From: Cognatiluteimonas sedimenti
Lineage (GTDB): Bacteria > Pseudomonadota > Gammaproteobacteria > Xanthomonadales > Xanthomonadaceae
Direction of reading: 5' to 3'
Assembly (NCBI RefSeq): GCF_022808325.1
Contig: NZ_JALGCL010000001.1
Location: 911,780 to 975,779 of the forward strand
Length of the DNA stretch: 64,000 bases
Shown here: piece by piece, positions 36,280 through 45,283 of the stretch
Layout of the letters: each line of letters opens with the position of its first letter
Position numbering within the stretch: the first letter of the stretch is position 1
The notes under the pieces: generated by a model
Told to the model about the DNA's origin: nothing
Seen by the model: the letters and a program-made list of their open reading frames with translations, nothing else
Databases searched by the model: none
Translations under genes and position numbers: made by a program

Positions 36280-39200
36280 ATGCAGCCAGATCCGCGCCCC
36301 GAACCGTCCGCCAGCCCGGGTGTCGCCTCCTTCCATGCCGGGTTGCTGGCGGCAACGACCCCGCGGCAGGTCATCGCCGTACTGCTCCAGGCGCTGGGGC
36401 GGCGCCTGGACGCCGCCTACTGGTCCCCCCGCTGGCCCGAAGCCGTCGCCAGCGAACCCGCCGGCGCCGGGAACGACAGCGCCGTTGCGCGTGCCGTGCG
36501 CGAGGTTTCCGCGCGCCGCGCCGGAAATGCCGTCCGCTCGGACAACAGGCATGTGTTGCTGTGCGACGACCCTGGCGGCGGGGCGGCGTTGCTGCGGCTG
36601 GAATCCCCGCTCCCGGACACGCCCTCGGCGCAGCGCCTGTGCCGGGACGCCGGCGCGCGCATGGCCGAAGTCCTGTCCCTGGAACGGCTGCAGGCGGCGG
36701 TCGCGCACTTGCAAAAGGCCGAGCGCCTGCAACGCGCGTTGTTCGCCATCGCCGACATCGCCGGCTCCGACCTGGACAAGCCGACCATGCTGCGCGGCCT
36801 GCACAAGATCGTCGCCGGCCTGATGTACGCGGAAAACTTCTACATCGTGCTGTACGACGAAGCGCGCGACAGCCTGCGCTTCATCTATTACGTGGATTCG
36901 GAGGACACCGAGGCGCCGGCCGTGGATCGCGATTTCCCGATGGCCGACTTCGAACGCAGGCTCACCGGTTATCTGATCCGCGACGCGCGGCCGCTGATGG
37001 GCACGACCGAGGAGTTGCGCGCACAGGTTTCTGGCCCCTTGCGGATCGCCGGTGCCGACAGCATCGACTGGCTCGGCGTGCCGATGCAACGCAATGGCCG
37101 CGTCCATGGCGGGCTGGTGGTGCAGAGTTACGTCGAGGGCGTGCGCTACACCAACGAGGACCGCGCGCTGCTGGCATTCGTCGCCGAGCACATCCTCACC
37201 GCGCTGGAACGCAAGCGCGGGCAGCGGGAACTGGAGCGCTGGGTCGAGGAGCGCACTGAACAGCTGGCCGAAACCAACGTCATGCTGCGCGACCAGATCG
37301 CAGAGGTCGAGCGCGCCGAGCACCTGCAGGCCAGCCTCTACCAGATCGCCGCGCTGGCCAACTCCGAGGAGGGGAGCGAGGCGTTCTACCGCCAGGTGCA
37401 CGATGTCGTCGGCGGCCTGCTGTACGCGGAGAACTTCTACATCGCGCTGCTCGACGAGGACAGGCAGGAGCTGGTGTTCCCCTACTACCGGGCCGCCGGC
37501 CTGCAGGCCAACCCGCCGCGCAAGCCGGGACGTGGCCTGACCGAATACGTCATGCGCCAGCGCGCGCCCGCGCTCGTCGATGCGCCGACCTTCCAGTCGC
37601 TCGTCAGTCGCGGCGAGATCGAGCCGGGCTTGGCGATCGGTCCCTCTCTGGAGGGGCCCAAGACGATCTGCTGGCTCGGCGCGCCCCTGCTGGAGTCCGA
37701 CAAGGTGCTGGGCGCCGTGGCCGTGCAGAGCTACCGCGAGGACCGGACCTACGACGAGGGCGACGCCGAACTGCTGACCTTCGTCGCCCACCAGATCGCC
37801 AGCAGCCTGCAACGCCGCCGCAGCGCCGAAGCCCTGCAGCAGCTCAATGCCGACCTGGAACAGCGCGTGCAGGACCGCACCCGCGAGCTGAGCGAGCAGA
37901 TCGCGGTCCGAAAGGGGGTCGAGACCCAGCTCAAGCACCAGGTCATGCACGACCCGCTGACGGGGCTGCCCAACCGCCTGTACATGCGCGACCGCATCGA
38001 ACGGGCGATCGCGGGAATGAAGCGCCACCCGGAACGCCGTTTCGCCCTGCTGTACCTGGACGTCGACCGTTTCAAGGTGATCAACGACAGCCTCGGGCAC
38101 CTGGCCGGCGACGGCGTGCTGCAGGAAGTCTCCGCCCGGCTGCTGCACTGCGTGCGCGAGCCGGACGTGGTGGCGCGACTGTCGGGCGACGAGTTCGCTG
38201 TCCTGCTGGAAGAGGTGCCGCAGCCGCAGACCGCCACCAGGGTGGCGCAGCGCATCCTGGAAACGCTGCAGGGAGGCATGCAGGTCGAAGGTCGCGAACT
38301 CAACAGCTCCGCCAGCATCGGAATCGCAATCAGCCATCCGCGCCACCAGAGCGTGGACGCGCTGCTGCAGGACGCCGACACCGCCCTGTACCGGGCCAAG
38401 GCGGCGGGCCGCAACCGCTTCGTGCTGTTCGACGACTCGCTGCAGCGCGCGGCGATGGACGTGCTCGGCATGGAACAGGAATTGCGCAGGGGCCTGGCCG
38501 CGCGCGAATTCGAGCCCTATTTCCAGCCCCTGATCCGGCTTTCGGACGGCGCCAGGGTCGGCTACGAGGCGCTGGTGCGCTGGAACCACCCCGTCCGTGG
38601 CGTGCTTGCCCCCGGTGATTTCATGGTGGTCGCCGAGGAATGCGGGCTGATCGAAGCGATCGACTGGCAGATGTACCACTCCAGCTGCATCGAGGGAAAG
38701 AAGCTGCTGCGCGACGACATGTTCATCACCATCAACGTCTCGCCCAGGCACTTCCGCAACGAGGACCTGGACGCGCGGATGCTGGCGATGACCGCGGAAA
38801 CGGCCTTCGACCCGGCGCGGCTGCGGATCGAGGTAACCGAAGGCACCCTGCTGGAGAATCCGGATGCGGTCGCCAGGGTGCTGCATCGCCTGCGCGAGGC
38901 GCGTATCGACGCGGCGCTGGACGACTTCGGCACCGGCTATTCGTCGCTGGGCTACGTGCACCGCTTCCCGCTGAAGATGCTGAAGATCGACCGCACCTTC
39001 ATCGAGGACCTGGGCCCCGGCGACGCTTCGCGCAGTTGCGCGGTGGTCGGCGCGATCCTGGCGCTGGCGCAATCGCTGGGGCTGGAAGTGGTCGCCGAAG
39101 GCATCGAGACCGAAGCGCAGCACCAGGCCTTGCGCCGGATGGGGTGCCTGCACGGCCAGGGCTACCTGTTCGGCCGGCCGCAGCCGGCAGCGCACTGGCT

Positions 39201-39285
39201 GCACGAGGCCGCCGGACAATCGGCGCGGCCCCGCGATGAACCGCGCCCGCAAGCGGGGCCGGATCCGGCCGAGCCGAGGACGTAA
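36280..39285 (+). CDS. GAF-GAF-GGDEF-EAL cyclic-di-GMP signalling protein
   Basis: The 1001-residue cytoplasmic protein has two GAF domains (about residues 160-320 and 350-520) joined by a coiled coil, then a GGDEF domain (about 555-720) whose signature reads SGDEF (635-639). An EAL domain follows (about 735-985). The EAL part is intact: Glu763-Ala-Leu in YEALVRW, the FGTGYSS segment after Asp881-Asp882, and VVAEGIET. It is probably a c-di-GMP phosphodiesterase or bifunctional enzyme controlled by small ligands through the GAF domains. The serine in SGDEF is tolerated in some active cyclases. It is monocistronic. Confidence 0.94.
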   Translation: MQPDPRPEPSASPGVASFHAGLLAATTPRQVIAVLLQALGRRLDAAYWSPRWPEAVASEPAGAGNDSAVARAVREVSARRAGNAVRSDNRHVLLCDDPGGGAALLRLESPLPDTPSAQRLCRDAGARMAEVLSLERLQAAVAHLQKAERLQRALFAIADIAGSDLDKPTMLRGLHKIVAGLMYAENFYIVLYDEARDSLRFIYYVDSEDTEAPAVDRDFPMADFERRLTGYLIRDARPLMGTTEELRAQVSGPLRIAGADSIDWLGVPMQRNGRVHGGLVVQSYVEGVRYTNEDRALLAFVAEHILTALERKRGQRELERWVEERTEQLAETNVMLRDQIAEVERAEHLQASLYQIAALANSEEGSEAFYRQVHDVVGGLLYAENFYIALLDEDRQELVFPYYRAAGLQANPPRKPGRGLTEYVMRQRAPALVDAPTFQSLVSRGEIEPGLAIGPSLEGPKTICWLGAPLLESDKVLGAVAVQSYREDRTYDEGDAELLTFVAHQIASSLQRRRSAEALQQLNADLEQRVQDRTRELSEQIAVRKGVETQLKHQVMHDPLTGLPNRLYMRDRIERAIAGMKRHPERRFALLYLDVDRFKVINDSLGHLAGDGVLQEVSARLLHCVREPDVVARLSGDEFAVLLEEVPQPQTATRVAQRILETLQGGMQVEGRELNSSASIGIAISHPRHQSVDALLQDADTALYRAKAAGRNRFVLFDDSLQRAAMDVLGMEQELRRGLAAREFEPYFQPLIRLSDGARVGYEALVRWNHPVRGVLAPGDFMVVAEECGLIEAIDWQMYHSSCIEGKKLLRDDMFITINVSPRHFRNEDLDARMLAMTAETAFDPARLRIEVTEGTLLENPDAVARVLHRLREARIDAALDDFGTGYSSLGYVHRFPLKMLKIDRTFIEDLGPGDASRSCAVVGAILALAQSLGLEVVAEGIETEAQHQALRRMGCLHGQGYLFGRPQPAAHWLHEAAGQSARPRDEPRPQAGPDPAEPRT

Positions 39286-39326
39286 CGGCGGCGGTCGCGG
39301 CGTACGCAACGACAGGAGGACACCGG

Positions 39327-39749
39327 ATGGCTTCAGGCAACGGCTCCAGCATCGTCCCTGCCCTGCGCTACCGGGACGCGCCCGCGGCGATCGAATGGCT
39401 GTGCCGCGCTTTCGGTTTCGAAAGGCGTGCGGTGTACGTCGACGGCGACATCGTGTTGCACGCGCAGCTGGTCTTCGGCAACGGCATGGTGATGCTCAGC
39501 TCCGCCGGCAACGACGGCGCGTGGAACGCGCTGATGGCGCAACCGGATGAAACCGGACTGCGCGAGACACAGAGCCCCTGCGTGATCGTGGCCGACGTCG
39601 CTGCGCACCATGCCCGCGCCAAGGCCGCCGGCGCCACCATCGTGATCGACATCGCCGACCAGGAATATGGCGGCCGCGGCTACGGCTGCCGCGACCCGGA
39701 GGGGCACCTGTGGTGGTTCGGCAGCCATGACCCCTGGCAGGACGCCTGA
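39327..39749 (+). CDS. VOC-superfamily (glyoxalase/bleomycin-resistance-like) protein
   Basis: The 140-residue protein has the two beta-alpha-beta-beta-beta modules of the vicinal oxygen chelate fold: VPALRYRDAPAAIEWLCRAF at the start, and PCVIVADVAAHHARAKAAGA with YGCRDPEGHLWWFGSH at the end. The Asp-Pro-Glu-Gly-His block is characteristic. Family members are dioxygenases, isomerases or drug-binding proteins; the activity of this one is unknown. A clear AGGAGG lies seven or so bases before the ATG. Confidence 0.86.
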   Translation: MASGNGSSIVPALRYRDAPAAIEWLCRAFGFERRAVYVDGDIVLHAQLVFGNGMVMLSSAGNDGAWNALMAQPDETGLRETQSPCVIVADVAAHHARAKAAGATIVIDIADQEYGGRGYGCRDPEGHLWWFGSHDPWQDA

Positions 39750-39768
39750 GCCAGGCCGGGCCGCGCGC

Positions 39769-40611
39769 ATGCGCTCGTCGCCGAGCGAGATGCCCGCGCA
39801 GCCTCCGGCCGCCATCGACGGCATCCGCGTCGGCATCGGTGGCTGGACCTATGCACCATGGCGCGACAACTTCTATCCCCGCGGCCTGGTGCAGCGACGC
39901 GAACTGGAATACGCCAGCCGCCACGTCAGCGCGATCGAGATCAACGGCACCTACTACCGCAGCCAGAAGCCGGCGACCTACGCGAAATGGCGCGACGAGG
40001 CGCCCGGGGACTTCGTGTTCTCGGCCAAGGCACCGCGGCGCATCATGCAGTCGCGCGTGCTGGCGAAGACCGGGCCGCAGGTCGACGATTTCGTCGCTGG
40101 CATCGCCGAACTTGGCCCCAGGCTCGGGCCGCTGCTGTGGCAGTTCGATCCGGGGCCGCCGATCGACCACGATGATTTCGCCGCCTTCCTGGAACTGCTG
40201 CCGACCAGCGTCGGCAACCATCGGCTGCGCCATGTGCTCGACGTGCGCGACCCGGGCTTCGTCGATGCCGACTACCTCGCCCTGGCCCGGCGCCATGGCA
40301 TGGCGACCGTGTTCACCGATTCGCGGGAGCATCCGTCGTTCGCGGATGTGACCTCGGATTTCGTCTACGCACGGCTGATGAGGACGCAGAGCGCGATCGC
40401 CACCGGCTATCCGGAGGCGGAGCTGCAACGGTGGGCGCAACGCGCGCGCATCTGGGGCTCGGGCGGCGAGCCCGACGACCTGCCGCGGATCGAGCCCATG
40501 GCGCCACCGGCGGCAGGATCCCGCGACGTGTTCGTGTATTTCATCAGCGCCGCAAAGGAGCGGAACCCGGCCGCGGCGATGGCGCTGCTACGGTTGCTTG
40601 GCGCGGGCTGA
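39769..40611 (+). CDS. DUF72-family (YecE-like) protein
   Basis: A 280-residue TIM-barrel-type protein of the DUF72 family: RVGIGGWTYAPWRDNFYP at the start, SAIEINGTYYRSQKPATYAKW, and VFSAKAPRRI, as in YecE. A conserved VYFISAAKERNPAAAMAL-like end is also present. The function of the family is not established. The start is uncertain: the ATG at 39769 is the first after the VOC stop; in-frame alternatives are 39727 (overlapping) and 39790. It is on the same strand as VOC. Confidence 0.84.
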   Translation: MRSSPSEMPAQPPAAIDGIRVGIGGWTYAPWRDNFYPRGLVQRRELEYASRHVSAIEINGTYYRSQKPATYAKWRDEAPGDFVFSAKAPRRIMQSRVLAKTGPQVDDFVAGIAELGPRLGPLLWQFDPGPPIDHDDFAAFLELLPTSVGNHRLRHVLDVRDPGFVDADYLALARRHGMATVFTDSREHPSFADVTSDFVYARLMRTQSAIATGYPEAELQRWAQRARIWGSGGEPDDLPRIEPMAPPAAGSRDVFVYFISAAKERNPAAAMALLRLLGAG

Positions 40612-40673
40612 GCGGCGCGCGGCGGGTCGCATGCCCCGGCGAAGCCCTGCGCTGCGGGGCAGGCCACGCGGGG

Positions 40674-41056
40674 TTACCGCGAAGACGGTGGCGCGCGTTT
40701 CGGCTTGCGCGGCTTCGCCAGCGGCTTGCGCAGCGCCGCTTCCCAAGCCAGCCGCCCCACGGCAGCATCGCCTGCGGCGAGTCCATCGCCGCATCCGGCA
40801 GCGACCAGTAGCTCATCGGCAGCAACCTGCCCCGGGCCTCGTACACGAACGGCGCGCAGCCGGCGTCGCGGAAATGGCCGACGGTCAGCGCATCGGCCTT
40901 CAGGTACAGGCCCTCGTCGATCACCACGCCGATGATCACGTCGGCGCCGCCATCGACCACGGCATAGACGCCGTGCCCGCCGAACATCGCGCGGGTGCGG
41001 ATCGGCCCGAAATCGGCGAACAGGTCGTGCAGGTACTCGAGGAAGGGATCGGCCAC
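40674..41056 (-). pseudogene. TfoX N-terminal-family gene with a frameshift
   Basis: From the ATG at 41056 the frame gives MADPFLEYLHDLFADFGPIR and then an RAMFGGHGVY region typical of TfoX-N proteins, up to SPQAMLPWG. From there the expected family continuation (RLAWEAALRKPLAKPRKPK, ending at the stop at 40674) lies in another frame. The frames meet at a run of four C's on the plus strand (40755-40758), and insertion of one base there (five C's) restores a single 127-residue reading. In the uncorrected frame the protein has a long unrelated tail. This may be a real frameshift or a sequencing error in a homopolymer. TfoX-N proteins are involved in competence in some species. Confidence 0.75.
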
Positions 41057-41087
41057 GGGCCACCGCTGGCGGGGGTTGCCGGCACTC

Positions 41088-41093
41088 TACAAT
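41088..41093 (+). promoter_or_regulatory. TACAAT box 7 bases before the EamA permease start (possible leaderless promoter)
   Basis: TACAAT at 41088-41093 precedes the ATG at 41101 by seven bases, so the transcript would start on the initiation codon. There is no Shine-Dalgarno sequence in the short gap, and no -35 box at the usual spacing. Confidence 0.45.
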
Positions 41094-41100
41094 GCGCGCC

Positions 41101-42048
41101 ATGCCGATGACCGACTCGCGCAAGGCGTTCCTGCAGATCCACTTCTGCGTGCTGCTGTGGGGCTTCACCGCGATCCTCGGCAAACTGATCACGCTGCCGG
41201 CGCTGCCGCTGGTGTGGTGGCGGATGCTGCTGGTGGTCGCGGCCCTGTCCTGCGTGCCGAGGGTCTGGCGCGGCCTGCAGGCAATGCCGGGGCGGCTGCT
41301 GCTGGCCTATGCGGGAATCGGCGTGCTCGTGTCGCTGCACTGGCTGACCTTCTACGGCGCGATCAAGCTGGCCAACGCCTCGGTCGGCGCGACCTGCATG
41401 GCGCTGGCGACGGTGTTCACCGCATTGGTCGAGCCCAGGCTCGCCGGACGCAGGTTCTCCACCCGCGAACTGGCGCTCGGCCTCGCGGTGCTGCCCGGCG
41501 TGGCGCTGGTGGTCGGCGGCGTTCCGCACGGGATGCGCCTGGGGATCGCGGTCGGGACGCTGTCGGCGCTGTTCGTGGCGTTGTTCGGTTCGCTCAACAA
41601 GCGCCTGGTCGAGCACGCCGATCCGCTCACCGTGACCGCGCTGGAACTCGGCGCCGGCACCTTGGCGATGACCGCGCTGGCGCCGCTGATGCCGCACCTG
41701 TTCCCCGCCTTCGCCGGCGAGCTGTTCGTGCTGCCCGGCCAGCACGACGCGCTGTACCTGCTGGCGCTGGCGCTGGCCTGTACGCTGCTGCCGTTTGCGC
41801 TGTCGCTGGCGGCGCTGCGGCACATGAGCGCGTTCGCGGCGCAACTGGCAGTGAACCTGGAGCCGGTGTACGCCATCGTGCTGGCGATCCTGCTGCTGGG
41901 GGAACAGCACGAGCTGACCCCGGCGTTCTATGGCGGCGTCGCGATCATCCTTGGCGCGGTGCTCGCCTATCCGCTGGTGGCGCGCCCGCGGCGGCTGCAG
42001 CACGTGGAGATGCTCGGCACCGCCGAGGCCAGGGACATCACCGAATAG
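41101..42048 (+). CDS. EamA/DMT-family permease
   Basis: A 315-residue membrane protein with ten hydrophobic helices in two EamA repeats, of the drug/metabolite transporter superfamily. The start of each repeat is visible: FLQIHFCVLLWGFTAILGKL at the N-terminus and LGIAVGTLSALFVALFGSLN in the middle. It ends LGTAEARDITE. It probably exports amino acids or metabolites. I chose ATG 41101, at the point where a TACAAT box predicts a leaderless mRNA; an ATG nine bases upstream (inside the box) is less likely. Confidence 0.88.
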   Translation: MPMTDSRKAFLQIHFCVLLWGFTAILGKLITLPALPLVWWRMLLVVAALSCVPRVWRGLQAMPGRLLLAYAGIGVLVSLHWLTFYGAIKLANASVGATCMALATVFTALVEPRLAGRRFSTRELALGLAVLPGVALVVGGVPHGMRLGIAVGTLSALFVALFGSLNKRLVEHADPLTVTALELGAGTLAMTALAPLMPHLFPAFAGELFVLPGQHDALYLLALALACTLLPFALSLAALRHMSAFAAQLAVNLEPVYAIVLAILLLGEQHELTPAFYGGVAIILGAVLAYPLVARPRRLQHVEMLGTAEARDITE

Positions 42049-42103
42049 CTCGCGCCCCGGCGTTTCGTGGCAGGCTAGGTGCCCCGCCGCCATCGGTCCG
42101 CGC

Positions 42104-43738
42104 ATGTACCTCGAGTACTACGGCCTCAAGGAGCCGCCGTTCTCGATCACCCCCGATCCGCGCTTCGTGTTCCTCAGCGAGCGCCACCGGGACGCGCTCG
42201 CGCACCTGCTGTTCGGCATCGACAAGGGCGGCGGCGGCGGTTTCGTGCAGCTCACGGGCGAGGTCGGCACCGGCAAGACCACGCTGTGCCGGCTGCTGCT
42301 GGAACAACTGCCGGACAACACCCGGGTCGCGCTGGTGCTGAACCCGCGGCAGACACCGCTGGAACTGCTGGAAACCATCTGCGAAGAGCTGCACCTCGAC
42401 CTGGACTCCGGCGACGGCCGCGGCAAGCGTGGCAGCGCCAAGGCGCTGGTCGACGCGCTCAACGCCTACCTGCTGGAGGCCTACGCGCAAGGCCTGCGCG
42501 TGGTGCTGATCGTGGACGAAGCCCAGGACCTGTCGATCGAAGCGCTGGAACAGGTGAGGCTGCTGACCAACCTGGAAACCGACACCCAGAAGCTGCTGCA
42601 GGTGATCCTGCTCGGCCAGCCCGAGCTGCGCACGCTGCTGGCCCGCGGCGACCTGCGCCAGCTGGCGCAACGCATCACCGCCCGCTTCCACCTCACGCCG
42701 CTGGACGCCGCGGAAACCGAACGCTACCTGCGCCATCGCCACGCCGTCGCCGGCGGCGTGCGCCTGCCGTTCGACAAGGCCGCGATCGCGCGCCTGCACC
42801 GGCACGCGGGCGGCGTGCCGCGGTTGCTCAACGTCCTCGCCGAACGCAGCCTGCTGGCCGGCTATGCGCGCGACGAAGCCATCGTCGGCACAAGGCTGGT
42901 CGACCTCGCCGCCGCCGAGGCACTGCCCCCCGCGCGACCGCGGACGGGGAAGGCAAGGCCGATCCACCTCGCGCTGGCCCTGCTGGCGGCGATGTTGCTG
43001 GTCGCCGCGTTCGTGTTGCTGCGACGCGAGCCGCCGGCGCCGGCGCCGTTCGCCAAGGTGGCGCCCGCTGCCGCTGCAGCGGCGGCAGCGCCTGTGCCGC
43101 GGCCTGTCGCCATTGCCCCCGATGCCGATGCGTTGGCGCAGCGCATCGCCACCGCCGTGGCCACGCCGCTTGCCGCGTGGCAGGCACTGCTGTCGCTGTG
43201 GGACCTGCCGACCGCCGCCGCCGACGTCGCCATCGCCGCGCAATGCGCGCCGGTGCTGGCGCCGGGCGTGCATTGCCTGCGCGCACGCGCCGACCTGGAC
43301 ACGCTGGCGGCGATCGGCCGCCCGGTACTGCTGCGCCTGCGCGGGCCCGACCGCGACGGCTGGGCGCTGCTGCTCGGCGCCGATGCCCGGCGCGTGCGGC
43401 TGCGGCTGGGCGATGCGCTCGTCGACGCGCCGCGGGTCGCGTTGCCGCGCGCCTGGACCGGTGAGTACGCCGCGCTGTGGCGCACCCCGCCGGAGGTGGC
43501 CGCGCCGGTCCCGCTGCGCGACGCCGGCCCGGCCACGGCGTGGGTGCGCGCACGCCTGGCAGCAGCATCGGTCGCCACTGCCGCGCCCGACGACAGCGCC
43601 GCCAGCGACCTGGGCCAGGCCGTGCGGGCTTTCCAGGCCGCACAAGGGCTCGCCAGCGACGGGGTGGTCGGGCCGGAAACCCTGTTCGCGCTTGCCGCGC
43701 GAGATCCCGGCCCGCATCTGCTCCCGGCGCTGGACTGA
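42104..43738 (+). CDS. gspA: ExeA/GspA-type secretion ATPase with C-terminal peptidoglycan-binding domain
   Basis: GspA with GspB helps place the type II secretin in the outer membrane by binding peptidoglycan. The 544-residue protein has an N-terminal AAA ATPase (start MYLEYYGLKEPPFSITPDPRF; Walker A GEVGTGKTT at about 52-60; Walker B LIVDEAQD about 136-143). A single membrane helix lies at about 287-306, and the periplasmic part ends in a peptidoglycan-binding domain (LGQAVRAFQAAQGLASDGVVG at about 506-526). No other gsp genes are within the window. GspB follows after three bases. Confidence 0.93.
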   Translation: MYLEYYGLKEPPFSITPDPRFVFLSERHRDALAHLLFGIDKGGGGGFVQLTGEVGTGKTTLCRLLLEQLPDNTRVALVLNPRQTPLELLETICEELHLDLDSGDGRGKRGSAKALVDALNAYLLEAYAQGLRVVLIVDEAQDLSIEALEQVRLLTNLETDTQKLLQVILLGQPELRTLLARGDLRQLAQRITARFHLTPLDAAETERYLRHRHAVAGGVRLPFDKAAIARLHRHAGGVPRLLNVLAERSLLAGYARDEAIVGTRLVDLAAAEALPPARPRTGKARPIHLALALLAAMLLVAAFVLLRREPPAPAPFAKVAPAAAAAAAAPVPRPVAIAPDADALAQRIATAVATPLAAWQALLSLWDLPTAAADVAIAAQCAPVLAPGVHCLRARADLDTLAAIGRPVLLRLRGPDRDGWALLLGADARRVRLRLGDALVDAPRVALPRAWTGEYAALWRTPPEVAAPVPLRDAGPATAWVRARLAAASVATAAPDDSAASDLGQAVRAFQAAQGLASDGVVGPETLFALAARDPGPHLLPALD

Positions 43739-43741
43739 GCC

Positions 43742-44452
43742 ATGTCGCTGATCCTGGAAGCCCTGCGCAAGTCCGAAGCCGAACGCCGGCGCGGCCAGGC
43801 CCCGGGCCTGCATGTCGAGTTGCCACCGGCGCATGCGTCGCGAGCCGCGGTGCTGCCGGCCTGGGCATGGTGGCTGTTGGGCGGCGTGTTGCTTTTCGCC
43901 GTGGCGTGGTACGCGCGCGGCCTGCTGCCGCAACACCCAGCCGTCGCAACGCCTGCTTCTGCCACCACCACGGCGGCGGCAAAGCCGCCTGCGCACCTGC
44001 CGGCTCCGCAGCCACGTTTCGAGCGGGCGCCCGCCAAGACCCCCGAGGCGACGCCCGCGCCCTCGGCGGCAGCGCGAGCCGACGCCGGCATGGTGCGAAA
44101 ATCGCCGCAGTTGCCGCCAGTCCCTGCGCCGATCGCGCCCGACTCCGCAGCCGCGCCCCCCGCGCCTGCGCCCGCCCCTGCCACTCCGGCGCCCGTCAGC
44201 CCAGCGCCGTCGACGCCCGCCAACACCGTGTTGCGCCTGTCCGACCTGTCGGCCGAGGAACGCAAGTCGCTGCCGCCGTTGAAGCTCAGCATGCACATGT
44301 GGAATCCCGATCCGGCCAGGCGCTTCGTCATCCTCGATGGCAACCGCATCGGCGAGGGCGACCGCATCGGCGATGCGGTGGTCGCCGCGATCACCACCAA
44401 CGGCGTGGAACTGGACTGGAATGGCCGCCGACTGCAGGTGCCGATCCGCTGA
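43742..44452 (+). CDS. gspB: General secretion pathway protein GspB
   Basis: The 236-residue partner of GspA has a short cytoplasmic start (MSLILEALRKSEAERRRGQ, the family signature) and one membrane helix at about residues 41-60. A long Pro/Ala-rich linker follows, then a C-terminal GspB domain from about residue 170 (LSMHMWNPDPARRFVILDG, GVELDWNGRRL). It spans the inner membrane and with GspA guides the secretin. The close spacing to gspA implies one transcript. Confidence 0.93.
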   Translation: MSLILEALRKSEAERRRGQAPGLHVELPPAHASRAAVLPAWAWWLLGGVLLFAVAWYARGLLPQHPAVATPASATTTAAAKPPAHLPAPQPRFERAPAKTPEATPAPSAAARADAGMVRKSPQLPPVPAPIAPDSAAAPPAPAPAPATPAPVSPAPSTPANTVLRLSDLSAEERKSLPPLKLSMHMWNPDPARRFVILDGNRIGEGDRIGDAVVAAITTNGVELDWNGRRLQVPIR

Positions 44453-44618
44453 TCCATTGCGCGACGCATCGCCCGCGCGCGCTTCCACGACGGGACTGCA
44501 ATGACGTCGCTGCTGGTGGAAGCGCGCCCCGGCCACGCGACAGCACAGGTCGTCCCCTCTATGCTGCGGGCGGGCCGCCGTGGGCGGCCCCATTCGACTC
44601 TACGGGGAGAAGGAATCG

Positions 44619-45014
44619 ATGAACCAGAACGCGCAATCCGATCTCGGCAAGCTGGTCCTGCGGCTGGTGCTGGGCGTGCTGATCCTGCTCCACGGCATCG
44701 CCAAGCTCAGCGGTGGGCTGTCTGGAATCGAGGGCATGCTGGCAGCGCACGGCCTGCCGACGTTCCTTGCCTACGGCGCACTGGTTGGCGAAGTGCTGGC
44801 GCCGCTGATGCTGATTGCCGGCTTCCATGCCCGCCTCGGCGCCTTGCTGGTCGTGGTCAACATGCTGTTCGCATTCGGCCTCGCCCACCTGTCGCAGTTC
44901 GGCATGCTCAACCAGCAGGGCGGCTGGGCGCTGGAACTGCAGGGGATGTTCCTCGGCACCGGGCTCGCGATCGCGCTGCTGGGTCCCGGCCGCTACGGCG
45001 TCAACGGGCGCTGA
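44619..45014 (+). CDS. DoxX-family membrane protein
   Basis: A 131-residue protein with four membrane helices, and the DoxX signature: LVLGVLILLHGIAKL at the start, GEVLAPLMLIAGFHARLGA in the middle, and ALELQGMFLGTGLAIALLG near the end. DoxX proteins are small inner-membrane components linked with sulfur or quinone oxidation in some species, and with redox stress in others. The ATG at 44619 follows GGGAGAAGGAA. It is alone in its operon. Confidence 0.88.
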   Translation: MNQNAQSDLGKLVLRLVLGVLILLHGIAKLSGGLSGIEGMLAAHGLPTFLAYGALVGEVLAPLMLIAGFHARLGALLVVVNMLFAFGLAHLSQFGMLNQQGGWALELQGMFLGTGLAIALLGPGRYGVNGR

Positions 45015-45283
45015 CCGCCCACCGCGTGGCGCGACCCGGCGAGCCGCGTCGCGCCACATTGCCCAGGCACCGGCATTGCAGGCCCGGAGCCTGCTGCCCC
45101 TCATCGCGGGCTCCCGAGCGGGGCCCAAGGCGGCATGGCTGAGTTCACGCTGGTGGGCGCAGGCTGGGTTCCCGCCGCGATACGCCGGCGGAACCGATGC
45201 GCCATGGCGGGGTCTAAACCTTGGCTGGCCTTTCCCTGCCCCGTTGGATGCATCCGCCCCGCCCCCTACTGCGTACCCATCGC

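Noticed and set aside
36229-39309. Long open frame of about 1,026 codons on the minus strand opposite the GAF-GGDEF-EAL gene
   Set aside because: The plus-strand gene has clear domains and motifs; the antisense frame has low-complexity composition typical of GC-rich shadow frames and no recognisable domain or ribosome binding site.
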